DNA from: Zestomonas carbonaria
GTDB lineage: Bacteria > Pseudomonadota > Gammaproteobacteria > Pseudomonadales > Pseudomonadaceae
Assembly (NCBI RefSeq): GCF_904061905.1
Contig: NZ_CAJFCI010000024.1
Location: forward strand, 1-48,143
Reading direction: 5' to 3'
DNA: 48,143 nt
Part shown: piece by piece, positions 25,969 through 33,491 of the stretch
Layout of the letters: every line of letters starts with the position of its first letter
Position numbering within the stretch: position 1 is the stretch's first letter
The notes under the pieces: model-generated
Database searches by the model: none
Seen by the model: the letters and a program-made list of their open reading frames with translations, nothing else
What the model was told of the DNA's origin: nothing
Program-made: the position numbers and the translations under genes

Positions 25969-26673
25969 ATGCACAGCACACTCGAACAGATGACCGTCTG
26001 GGGCCTGATCGGCGACGCCAGCCTGTTGGTCCAGGGCGTCATGCTGGTCCTGCTGGGCGCCTCGCTGCTCAGTTGGTACCTGATCGTCGAGCGCGGCGCC
26101 ACCCTGCGACGCACCGAGCTTCGGCTCAGGGACTTCCAGCAGCGCTTCCGCGCCAGCGGCGACCTCACCCAGTTGCAGCGCCCGGAGGCGGAGGTCGGCG
26201 AGGACGCAGCCCTGGAACGCATCTTCCAGGCCGGCTACCAGTCCTTCGGGCAACTGCGCCGTGAGCCGGGCATCACCGGCGAGGCGGTGATCGACGGTGT
26301 CGAGCGCAGTCTCTACGTGGCCATCGCCGAGCAGGAGGAGCGCCTGGAGAAGGGGCTGGCCGTCCTCGCCACGATCGGCTCGGTGAGTCCCTACATCGGC
26401 CTGTTCGGCACCGTGTGGGGGATCATGAACTCCTTCATCGGTCTGTCCCAGGTGCAGCAGGCGACCCTGTCCACCGTCGCCCCGGGCATCGCCGAGGCGC
26501 TGATCGCCACCGCCATCGGCCTGTTCGCGGCGATTCCCGCGGTAATCGCCTACAACCGCTTCGCCGCTCGCGCGCAGAGCCTGACCGCCCGCTACTACGC
26601 CTTCGGCAACGAGTTGCAGGCGCGCCTGCAACGCCGCCTGCACGGCGCCGCCAACGTCGCCGTCGCGGCCTGA
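25969..26673 (+). CDS. ExbB/TolQ-type proton channel protein
   Basis: 234 residues, MHSTLEQMTVWGLIGDASLL, RBS ACGAGGAAA. Three membrane helices (about 18-40, 127-150, 165-190). The signature ATIGSVSPYIGLFGTVWGIM with APGIAEALIATAIGLFAAIPA is of TolQ/ExbB type; FGTVWGIM is closer to TolQ. With the next protein it forms the proton-driven motor that powers TonB. First of three overlapping or adjacent genes behind the phytase, 78 bp away. Confidence 0.93.
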   Translation: MHSTLEQMTVWGLIGDASLLVQGVMLVLLGASLLSWYLIVERGATLRRTELRLRDFQQRFRASGDLTQLQRPEAEVGEDAALERIFQAGYQSFGQLRREPGITGEAVIDGVERSLYVAIAEQEERLEKGLAVLATIGSVSPYIGLFGTVWGIMNSFIGLSQVQQATLSTVAPGIAEALIATAIGLFAAIPAVIAYNRFAARAQSLTARYYAFGNELQARLQRRLHGAANVAVAA

Positions 26674-26683
26674 GGAACGCCCC

Positions 26684-27130
26684 ATGCTCGTCCGCCCGCA
26701 ACGCAGGCACGGTCCCAAGGCCGAAATGAACGTGGTGCCCTACATCGACGTGATGCTGGTACTGCTGGTGATCTTCATGGTCACCGCGCCGATGCTCACC
26801 CAGGGGGTGCCGGTGGAATTGCCGAAAGTGGCCGCCGAGGCGTTGCCACGTGACAGCCGGCAATCGATCCTCACCCTCTCGGTGCATGCCGATGGCGGCT
26901 ACCACTGGAGCCTCGGCGAGGAGCTGGACACCGAGGGGAGCACCGACAGCGCCGTGGCTCTCGACGAGATGACCGCCAAGGTCGCCGCCGTCATCGCCGC
27001 GCGCGGCGACACCCAGGTGTACATCCGCGCCGACCAGGACGCCGGCTACGGCCGGGTGGTCGCCGCCATGGCGGCCCTGCGGCAGGGCGGGGTGAGCAAC
27101 CTCGGCCTGATCACCGAGGCGCCGCGATGA
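26684..27130 (+). CDS. ExbD/TolR-type protein
   Basis: 148 residues, MLVRPQRRHGPKAEMNVVPY. A single N-terminal helix holds the essential Asp in PYIDVMLVLLVIFMVTAP; the remainder is the periplasmic ExbD/TolR domain (QVYIRADQDAGYGRVVAAMAALRQGG). Ten bases after exbB, and its TGA overlaps the next ATG (ATGA), so the three motor genes are coupled. Confidence 0.93.
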   Translation: MLVRPQRRHGPKAEMNVVPYIDVMLVLLVIFMVTAPMLTQGVPVELPKVAAEALPRDSRQSILTLSVHADGGYHWSLGEELDTEGSTDSAVALDEMTAKVAAVIAARGDTQVYIRADQDAGYGRVVAAMAALRQGGVSNLGLITEAPR

Positions 27131-27927
27131 GTGTGCTGGTGATGGACGACTCTTCCACCTTCAGCCTGGCCCCGTCGTACCGCATCCGCTGGCGCAACGC
27201 GGTGGCGGCCTTGCTCGCCGTGGGGTTGCACGGCCTGGTGCTGGCATTACTGATGGCCGGCTGGAAGCCCGAACCGCCCGCCGAGCCGTCCGTCCGGGTG
27301 TTGACCACCCAACTGGTGAGTCTGCCAACTCCTACGCCTCCCGCACCTCCTGCGCCCGTCGAGCCGGCTGTGGTGCCGCCGTCCGAGCCCGTCGCCGAGC
27401 CGGACCCGGCGCCACGGGGCGCCCCGGCCATCGAACAGCAGAAGCTTGAACAGGCGGCGCTGGCCCGCAAGCGGCTGGAGGAGGAGCAACGCCACGAGCG
27501 CCTGGCCGAACAGCGCCGCCAGCGGGAACGCGAGCGCCGCGAAGCCGAGCGGCGCGCCGTCGAGGCTGAGCGCCAGGCCGAGATGGCCCGTCGGGCGCAG
27601 GAAAGCCTGCTGGCCGCCGAGCGTGCGCGCCAGGCCGAAGCCGCCGCGGCCGCCAGCCGCCAGTACCTGCCCATCGTCAAGCAGGCACCGGACTACCCGC
27701 AGCGCGCCCTCGATCGGAGCGTCCAGGGCGATTGCACGGTGGAGTACCGGGTCAATCCGCAGGGCGGCGTGGAGGAGCCCAAGGTGGTCGGCGACTGCCA
27801 TCCGCTGTTCGTCCGCCCTTCACTGGCGGCGGCGCTGAAGTTCCGTTACCAGCCGCGTGTGATCGACGGCCGGCCTGTCGCCGTACCTGGCGTGCGCAAC
27901 ACCTTCCATTACCGCATCGAGCGTTGA
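27127..27927 (+). CDS. TonB protein with TolA-like coiled coil
   Basis: 266 residues, MSVLVMDDSSTFSLAPSYRI. One N-terminal membrane helix (about 26-45, AVAALLAVGLHGLVLALL) carries the conserved His. Then a Pro-rich stretch (PTPTPPAPPAPVEPAVVPP), a long Glu/Arg/Ala coiled coil (about 105-175) of the kind seen in TolA, and a TonB C-terminal domain (YPQRALDRSVQGDCTVEYRV to RNTFHYRIER) with a possible disulfide pair (GDC at both ends). It should link the ExbB/D motor to the receptor encoded at 21383. Its stop abuts the phaZ stop of the opposite strand with no spacer. Confidence 0.9.
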   Translation: MSVLVMDDSSTFSLAPSYRIRWRNAVAALLAVGLHGLVLALLMAGWKPEPPAEPSVRVLTTQLVSLPTPTPPAPPAPVEPAVVPPSEPVAEPDPAPRGAPAIEQQKLEQAALARKRLEEEQRHERLAEQRRQRERERREAERRAVEAERQAEMARRAQESLLAAERARQAEAAAAASRQYLPIVKQAPDYPQRALDRSVQGDCTVEYRVNPQGGVEEPKVVGDCHPLFVRPSLAAALKFRYQPRVIDGRPVAVPGVRNTFHYRIER

Positions 27928-28770
27928 TCAGAGCGGCAAGTGCCGCACCCGTGCCCGGCGCTGCTCCTCGGCCAGGAAGCGGCCGATGATCGGCGCCACC
28001 GCTTCCGCGCGGGTCACCAGGAACAGGTGGCCGTCGGCGATCACGTGCAGCTCCGCGTTGGGAATCCGCTTGGCCAGCAGGCGCATGTTGGGCAGCGGGA
28101 TCAGCGGGTCGTCGTCGCCGGCCAGCAGCAGGGTCGGCTGGCGGATCTTGTGCAGCCAGTGGATGCTGGTCCAGCCGAGCCCGGCGAGCAGTTGCAGGTA
28201 ATAGCCGCGCCGCCCGCCGGAGCGCACCTTGCTAGCATGCGTCAGTGCCAGGCCGGCATCGCGGCGGAAGGCGCCGCCGTAGATGTCCGGGGCGATGCGC
28301 GCGCCGTAGGAAGGCTGGATGTAGCGGCGCGGCGTGGCCATCTTCCACAGCACCCCGGGCTTGCCCGGCAGCATGAAAAGGCCGGTGGCGGTCGCGGCGA
28401 GGATCAGCTTCTTGCAGCGCTCCGGGTAGTCGCGGGCGAACTGCTGGGCCAGCGCGCCGCCCCAGGACACGCCGATGGCGTTGACCTGGCCGTAGTCCAG
28501 GTAATCGAGCATGCGCGACACCAGCTTGGCCAGGCTGGGGAAGCGATAGGGCCGCAGCGGGGTCGAGGAGCCACCCACACCGGGTACGTCGAAGGCGATG
28601 ATCTCCATGTCGGGGTCGAGCGCCTGGATGAAGGGGAACACCAATTCGAGGTTGGCGCCGATGCCGTTGAAGATCAGCAACGGCGGTATCGGCGAGGTGC
28701 CCGGGCGGATGGCGACGCGCAAGTGCTCGCCATCGAACTCGATTGAACGGAAGACAAAGGGTTGCGACAT
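27928..28770 (-). CDS. phaZ: Intracellular medium-chain PHA depolymerase
   Basis: 280 residues, MSQPFVFRSIEFDGEHLRVA, RBS AAGGA. Alpha/beta hydrolase with the lipase box GVSWGG (Ser about 102), an Asp in AGDDDPLIPL and the His in DGHLFLVTRAEA. It breaks down medium-chain-length polyhydroxyalkanoate granules. It follows phaC by 42 bp. In most pseudomonads phaZ is followed by phaC2 and phaD; here it is followed directly by the opposing tonB gene. Confidence 0.94.
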   Translation of the reverse strand: MSQPFVFRSIEFDGEHLRVAIRPGTSPIPPLLIFNGIGANLELVFPFIQALDPDMEIIAFDVPGVGGSSTPLRPYRFPSLAKLVSRMLDYLDYGQVNAIGVSWGGALAQQFARDYPERCKKLILAATATGLFMLPGKPGVLWKMATPRRYIQPSYGARIAPDIYGGAFRRDAGLALTHASKVRSGGRRGYYLQLLAGLGWTSIHWLHKIRQPTLLLAGDDDPLIPLPNMRLLAKRIPNAELHVIADGHLFLVTRAEAVAPIIGRFLAEEQRRARVRHLPL

Positions 28771-28812
28771 ACGATTCGGGTCCTTCTGAAACGCGGTGCG
28801 GTGGGTGATCGT

Positions 28813-30492
28813 TCAGCGCAGGTGCACGTAGGTGCCCGGTGACGACTCGCCGGCGGGATAGGCCTTGCAGCCCAGCTTGGCGGGGGCCTTCCTGGTCTTG
28901 CCGGAGCGGTCCTGCAGCCAGGCTTGCCAGTGCGTCCACCAGGAGCCGCTGTGCTTGGTGGAACTGGCCAGCCAGTCGTTGGCATCGGCCGGCAACCCGC
29001 TGTTGGTCATGAAGCGTGCCTTGGGGTTGCCCGGCGGGTTGAGGATGCTCTGGATGTGCCCGCTGTTGGACAGCACGAACTCGCACTGGCCGCCGAACAG
29101 GTGCACCGAGCGGTAGCAGGCGTCCCAGGGCGTGATGTGGTCGGTGACGCCGGCCACGCAGTAGAAGTCGCTGGTGACCTTCTTCAGGTCGATCGGCGTG
29201 CCGCAGACTTCCAGTAGACCGGCGTGGATCAGCGGGTTGGTCCGGTACATCTCGATGAACTCGCCGTGCAGCGCCGCCGGCAGGTTGGTGGTGTCGTTGT
29301 TCCAGTAGAGGATGTCGAACGCCGGCGGCTCGTTGCCGAGCAGGTAGTTGTTGATCCAGTAGTTCCAGATCAGGTCGTTGGGACGCATCCAGGCGAACAC
29401 CTTGGCCAGGTCGCGGCCTTCCAGCACGCCGGCCTGGTAGGAGTGACGCTTGGCGGCTTCCAGGGTTTTCTCGTCGGCGAACAGGGCGACCTGGGTGTCG
29501 ACGCGGGTGTCCAGCACGCTGACCACGAGGGTGAAGGCATGCACCTTGCTCTCGCCCAGGGCGGCGTAATGGCCCAGCAGCGAAGACATGGTGCCGCCGC
29601 CGGAACAGGCGCCGGTCATGTTCAGGTCCGGGCTGCCGGTGATGGCCAGCACCGCGTCGATGGCTTCCTTGAGCGCCTCGATGTAGGTGGACAGGCCCCA
29701 CTCGCGTTGCTCCTTGCCCGGATTGCGCCAACTGACCACGAAGGTCTGGATACCGCTGCCGACCAGGAAGCGCGCCATGCTCTTCTCCGGCGACAGGTCG
29801 AACACGTAGAACTTGTTGATCTGCGGCGGCACCACCAGCAGCGGCCGCTCATGGACCTGCTCGGTGCTCGGCCGGTACTGGATCAGCTCCAGCACTTCGT
29901 TGCGGAACACCACGGCGCCCGGGGTCGTGGCCAGGTTGCGGCCCACCTCGAAGGCTTCCTTGTTCACCTGGCTGGGCATGCCGCCGTTGTCGATCAGATC
30001 CTTGGCCAGGTTGGAAAGGCCGTCGAGCAGGCTCTTGCCGCCGGTCTCGTAGAAACGCTTGAGCACCGCCGGGCTGGCCAGGGTGTTGGTCGGCGACATG
30101 GCATCGGTGAGCAGGCTGATGACGAACTGGCCGCGGCTGGCATCCTGCTCGGAGAGATTGCTGGTGCTGATCCATTCGTTCAGCTCCTTGCTCCAGGCCA
30201 GGTAGGTCTGCATGTAGCGGCGGAACAGCGGGTTCTCCTTCCAGGCCGGATCGACGAAGCGTTTGTCCCCCTCGTCGGGCTGCAATGCCGAGCGGCCGAA
30301 CAGGATATTCCTCAACTCGCCGCCCAGGGCGGCAGCGTGCTTGGCGCTGTGCAGGGGCTGCCTGAGAACTTGCCGGAGCACCATGCGCGCACTGCTGAGC
30401 AGATCACGCCCGCGAGGACCGACCACCGGGTTCAGGTTCAAGGTGTACTCGGACGCCTGTTGAGAAAGCTCGAGGTCTTTCTTGTTGTGCAT
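28813..30492 (-). CDS. phaC1: Class II poly(3-hydroxyalkanoate) synthase
   Basis: 559 residues from ATG 30492 (MHNKKDLELSQQASEYTLNL), GGAG eight bases upstream. The length equals the usual PhaC1, so I prefer it to an ATG at 30513. It polymerises 3-hydroxyacyl-CoA into storage polyester. Motifs: nucleophile Cys in the lipase-like box GACSGGG, Asp in GVTDHITPWDA and His in SNSGHIQSIL. The ending GESSPGTYVHLR is typical. Overall closer to PhaC1 than to PhaC2. It forms phaC-phaZ without phaC2, phaD or phasins in view. Confidence 0.94.
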   Translation of the reverse strand: MHNKKDLELSQQASEYTLNLNPVVGPRGRDLLSSARMVLRQVLRQPLHSAKHAAALGGELRNILFGRSALQPDEGDKRFVDPAWKENPLFRRYMQTYLAWSKELNEWISTSNLSEQDASRGQFVISLLTDAMSPTNTLASPAVLKRFYETGGKSLLDGLSNLAKDLIDNGGMPSQVNKEAFEVGRNLATTPGAVVFRNEVLELIQYRPSTEQVHERPLLVVPPQINKFYVFDLSPEKSMARFLVGSGIQTFVVSWRNPGKEQREWGLSTYIEALKEAIDAVLAITGSPDLNMTGACSGGGTMSSLLGHYAALGESKVHAFTLVVSVLDTRVDTQVALFADEKTLEAAKRHSYQAGVLEGRDLAKVFAWMRPNDLIWNYWINNYLLGNEPPAFDILYWNNDTTNLPAALHGEFIEMYRTNPLIHAGLLEVCGTPIDLKKVTSDFYCVAGVTDHITPWDACYRSVHLFGGQCEFVLSNSGHIQSILNPPGNPKARFMTNSGLPADANDWLASSTKHSGSWWTHWQAWLQDRSGKTRKAPAKLGCKAYPAGESSPGTYVHLR

Positions 30493-30864
30493 GATGGGAG
30501 CTCCATACGACATGCGAAGTCCCCGGCAGGGCAGGGACGACGCGACCCTCGGGCCAGGACAGGTGATGGAGAGGCGAGCGGCACCGACCGCTGGTTCTGC
30601 TCCCGGCCCTGCGTTACAGCCCAAGGGCATGGGGTTTCTGTCTATCAGTGGTTTTCGAGGCGGCTGGATGAGCACTCGCGGGTGGGATCGGCGAGATGAC
30701 GCTTCGAAGCCAGTGTCAATGAGGCGGAGCGCCCGCAAAAGCACTCGAAAGTACGGTTTTTCCGGACGGTAGGGACTGGCCTGGCGCCAAGTGATTAGTG
30801 CTTTGGTGGGATATTTGGAGGGGTTATCGGCAGCGCTGCCCTGGCTGGCGAAGCGCCTGGAAGG
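30493..30864. other. Intergenic region upstream of phaC1
   Basis: About 370 bp. It must hold the leftward phaC1 promoter. A TTGACA-like hexamer occurs near 30718 on the minus strand, but no well-spaced -10 follows. I see no RpoN-type site and no gene. Confidence 0.4.
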
Positions 30865-31221
30865 TCATTTCCGTCTATAGCTCTTCTTGCCGCCAGGTGT
30901 CAGGCAGTACACCCCGCCGCGTGGGCCCGTGCAGAACGTGCTGGTGCCGCACGGGCAATCGCTAGTGTTGTCGTCGAGCAGTTGCCGGGGCTGTGCGGGG
31001 GAGGTGCCGCCCCGTCCCATGTAGGCCGCGCAGTTTCTCTTCGAACCGCTGATCGAGCCATCGTTGCACAGGAACAACTCGCCATCGCAGCCGGCGATGC
31101 CGCCCTTCTTGCCGGAGCAGGGGGGATTCGCGGCGAGGGCCGAGGGGGCGGCAAGCACGAGCAGCAGGAAGGCGGCCAGGCCGAACGTCGGCATCCAGGC
31201 TTGGGGAAGCGATAAGGGCAC
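30865..31221 (-). CDS. Small secreted Cys-rich protein, unknown function
   Basis: 118 residues if started at the GTG at 31221 (GGGAGA seven bases upstream); an ATG at 31194 would give 109. Signal peptide [17 protein letters not shown], then a mature part of about 85 residues with eight cysteines ([55 protein letters not shown]). The even number of cysteines suggests disulfides and export to the periplasm or outside. A very basic tail. I recognise the [13 protein letters not shown] motif as recurrent in small bacterial secreted proteins but cannot give a function. Confidence 0.75.
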   Translation of the reverse strand: MPLSLPQAWMPTFGLAAFLLLVLAAPSALAANPPCSGKKGGIAGCDGELFLCNDGSISGSKRNCAAYMGRGGTSPAQPRQLLDDNTSDCPCGTSTFCTGPRGGVYCLTPGGKKSYRRK

Positions 31222-31311
31222 GGGCCGATCTCCCAAGGGGTGATGGCCAGATGCTATTCGCCTTCGCTGGGCAAGAAAAGCGCTCCGGTCGGGCTCGGAA
31301 GACGCAAACGA

Positions 31312-31343
31312 AAAGGCCCCGGGTGCGAACACCTGGGGCCTTT
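31312..31343 (-). terminator. tRNA-Arg terminator
   Basis: AAAGGCCCCGGGTG (31312-31325) and CACCTGGGGCCTTT (31330-31343) form a stem with one wobble. Read leftward the loop is TTCG, followed by TTTTCG. It starts nine bases after the tRNA end. Confidence 0.88.
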
Positions 31344-31351
31344 CATTCATA

Positions 31352-31428
31352 TGGCGCACTCGGCGGGATTCGAACCCACGACCCCTGCCTTCGGAGGGCA
31401 GTACTCTATCCAGCTGAGCTACGAGTGC
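31352..31428 (-). tRNA. tRNA-Arg (CCG)
   Basis: 77 nt cloverleaf on the minus strand: acceptor GCACTCG/CGAGTGC, D-arm GCTCAGCTGGATAGAGT, anticodon stem CTGCC/GGCAG with loop CTCCGAA (anticodon CCG), T-loop TTCGAAT, encoded CCA at 31352-31354. It lies upstream of and divergent from gabD. Confidence 0.97.
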
Positions 31429-31441
31429 GTTGCGGGGCGCA

Positions 31442-31470
31442 ATCATACGCATCTCCCCGGCGGGCGTCCA
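31442..31470 (-). promoter_or_regulatory. tRNA-Arg promoter
   Basis: On the minus strand TGGACG (31470-31465) and TATGAT (31447-31442) are separated by 17 bases. The -10 ends 13 bases before the tRNA. Confidence 0.7.
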
Positions 31471-31608
31471 TGCCGGGGATATCGTTCGCGATCCCGAACG
31501 GCAGGAGCTTTTTTGGCCGGTTTTGTCCAGAAAAGCCGATTGATGCTCGACCTTTCGTTAATTTTTTCGAACATCCTATTGCCCTTTGTCCCCCCGGCCC
31601 CTAGGATT

Positions 31609-31626
31609 CGTTTGAGATTTCAAACG
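31609..31626. promoter_or_regulatory. Dyad upstream of gabD
   Basis: CGTTTGA-GATT-TCAAACG is a perfect 7-base inverted repeat with a 4-base centre, about 175 bp before the gabD start and downstream of an AT-rich patch (31540-31580). The 347-bp gap between tRNA-Arg and gabD holds no gene. A likely operator of unknown regulator. Confidence 0.45.
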
Positions 31627-31799
31627 CCTGGCGGTGCAGGGCAGGGAACTCCGGGAGCGATGGCGACTCCCTGGTTTCAGGGCCGACGAACGACCGCCCG
31701 GGCGAGTCCACCAGACAACAAGCAGCGAGGCCCGGTGGCGCCGGGTGTCGTGTATTCACCATCTACCCGTTTCCGGGTGTCGGGTTTCAGGAGACTGCC

Positions 31800-33248
31800 A
31801 TGCAATTGAAAGACGCCACGCTGTTCCGCCAGCAAGCCTATATCGACGGCACCTGGCAGGACGCCGACAGCGGCCAGACCATCAAGGTCAACAACCCGGC
31901 CACTGGCGAGATCCTCGGCACCGTGCCGAAGATGGGCGCTGCCGAGACCCGCCGTGCCATCGAGGCCGCCGACCGTGCGCTGCCGGCCTGGCGCGCGCTG
32001 ACCGCCAAGGAGCGCGCGCAGAAGCTGCGCAAGTGGTTCGAGCTGATCATGGCCAACCAGGACGACCTGGGCCGCCTGATGACCCTGGAGCAGGGCAAGC
32101 CGCTGGCCGAGGCCAAGGGCGAGATCGCCTACGCGGCTTCGTTCATCGAGTGGTTCGCCGAGGAAGGCAAGCGCATCTATGGCGACACCATTCCCGGCCA
32201 CCAGCCGGACAAGCGCATCATCGTCATCAAGCAGCCGATCGGCGTCACCGCCGCCATCACCCCGTGGAACTTCCCGGCCGCGATGATCACCCGCAAGGCC
32301 GGCCCGGCGCTGGCCGCCGGCTGCACCATGGTGCTCAAGCCGGCTTCGCAGACGCCGTATTCCGCCCTGGCGCTGGCCGAACTGGCCGAGCGCGCGGGCA
32401 TCCCGAAAGGCGTGTTCAGCGTGATCACCGGCAGCGCCGGCGAAGTGGGCAGCGAGCTGACCGGCAACCCGATCGTGCGCAAGCTGACCTTCACCGGCTC
32501 CACCGAGATTGGCCGCCAGTTGATGGCCGAGTGCGCCAGGGACATCAAGAAGGTGTCGCTGGAGCTGGGCGGCAACGCGCCGTTCATCGTCTTCGACGAC
32601 GCCGACCTGGATGCCGCCGTGGAAGGCGCGCTGATCTCCAAGTACCGCAACAACGGCCAGACCTGCGTGTGCGCCAACCGCCTGTACGTGCAGGACGGCG
32701 TCTACGACGCCTTCGTCGAGAAGCTCAAGGCCGCGGTGGCCAGGCTGAAGATCGGCAACGGCCTGGAAGACGGCACCACCACCGGTCCGCTGATCGACGA
32801 CAAGGCGGTGAAGAAGGTCGAGGAGCACATCGCCGACGCGGTGAGCAAGGGCGCCAAGGTGGTTGCCGGCGGCAAGCCGCACGCCCTGGGTGGCAGCTTC
32901 TTCGAGCCGACCATCCTGGTCGACGTGCCGGCCACTGCGGCGGTGGCCAAGGAAGAGACCTTCGGCCCGCTGGCGCCGCTGTTCCGCTTCAAGGACGAGG
33001 CCGAAGTGATCGCCATGGCCAACGACACCGAGTTCGGCCTGGCCTCGTACTTCTACGCCCGCGACCTGTCCCGCGTGTTCCGCGTGGCCGAGGCGCTGGA
33101 ATACGGCATGGTCGGCATCAACACCGGGCTGATCTCCAACGAAGTGGCGCCGTTCGGCGGCATCAAGGCTTCGGGCCTGGGCCGCGAGGGTTCCAAGTAC
33201 GGGATCGAGGACTACCTGGAGATCAAGTATCTCTGCCTCGGTCTCTGA
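31800..33248 (+). CDS. gabD: Succinate/glutarate semialdehyde dehydrogenase
   Basis: 482 residues, [26 protein letters not shown] eight bases upstream. NADP-type aldehyde dehydrogenase: [29 protein letters not shown] (general-base Glu), the [15 protein letters not shown] nucleophile Cys, and [13 protein letters not shown]. It oxidises succinate semialdehyde to succinate in GABA catabolism and, as DavD, glutarate semialdehyde to glutarate in lysine/5-aminovalerate catabolism. Partner of gabT 243 bp downstream. Confidence 0.96.
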   Translation: MQLKDATLFRQQAYIDGTWQDADSGQTIKVNNPATGEILGTVPKMGAAETRRAIEAADRALPAWRALTAKERAQKLRKWFELIMANQDDLGRLMTLEQGKPLAEAKGEIAYAASFIEWFAEEGKRIYGDTIPGHQPDKRIIVIKQPIGVTAAITPWNFPAAMITRKAGPALAAGCTMVLKPASQTPYSALALAELAERAGIPKGVFSVITGSAGEVGSELTGNPIVRKLTFTGSTEIGRQLMAECARDIKKVSLELGGNAPFIVFDDADLDAAVEGALISKYRNNGQTCVCANRLYVQDGVYDAFVEKLKAAVARLKIGNGLEDGTTTGPLIDDKAVKKVEEHIADAVSKGAKVVAGGKPHALGGSFFEPTILVDVPATAAVAKEETFGPLAPLFRFKDEAEVIAMANDTEFGLASYFYARDLSRVFRVAEALEYGMVGINTGLISNEVAPFGGIKASGLGREGSKYGIEDYLEIKYLCLGL

Positions 33249-33299
33249 GACTGGAGGGTGGGCCGGGTGCGGTCCACCAGACAAGGTTCAATACTGTTC

Positions 33300-33317
33300 G
33301 GTGGGCTGAAGCCCACC
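33300..33317. repeat. Hairpin in the gabD-gabT spacer
   Basis: GGTGGGCT-GA-AGCCCACC, then CTACG. It belongs to the GTAGGGTGGGC-type repeat; a second GGGTGGGCC lies at 33257-33265. It could reduce read-through or stabilise gabD mRNA. Confidence 0.6.
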
Positions 33318-33491
33318 CTACGAATTGATTCGACGGGGCAAGGCGCGAAAGAGCGCGCGGCGGCCCAGCGGTACCCCTGAACACACGGCCTCCGGCAAGC
33401 CTGCGCAGTCGATCATCGTATGCCGCGCGGCTCCTTCCCGGAGGCGTTTTCCTTGGACCTAGCCGCACGATGAGCGGCCAATGAGGACACC

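Noticed and set aside
29224..30699. Open frame antisense to phaC1
   Set aside because: Composition shadow without RBS or family match.
30493..30744. Longer PhaC1 start
   Set aside because: The ATG at 30492 has GGAG at proper distance and gives exactly the usual 559 residues.
30493..30864. RpoN (-24/-12) promoter for phaC1
   Set aside because: No TGGCAC-N5-TTGC match in the leftward sequence.
31222..31452. N-terminal extension of the Cys-rich protein through the tRNA gene
   Set aside because: It would overlap tRNA-Arg, and the signal peptide begins at the proposed start.
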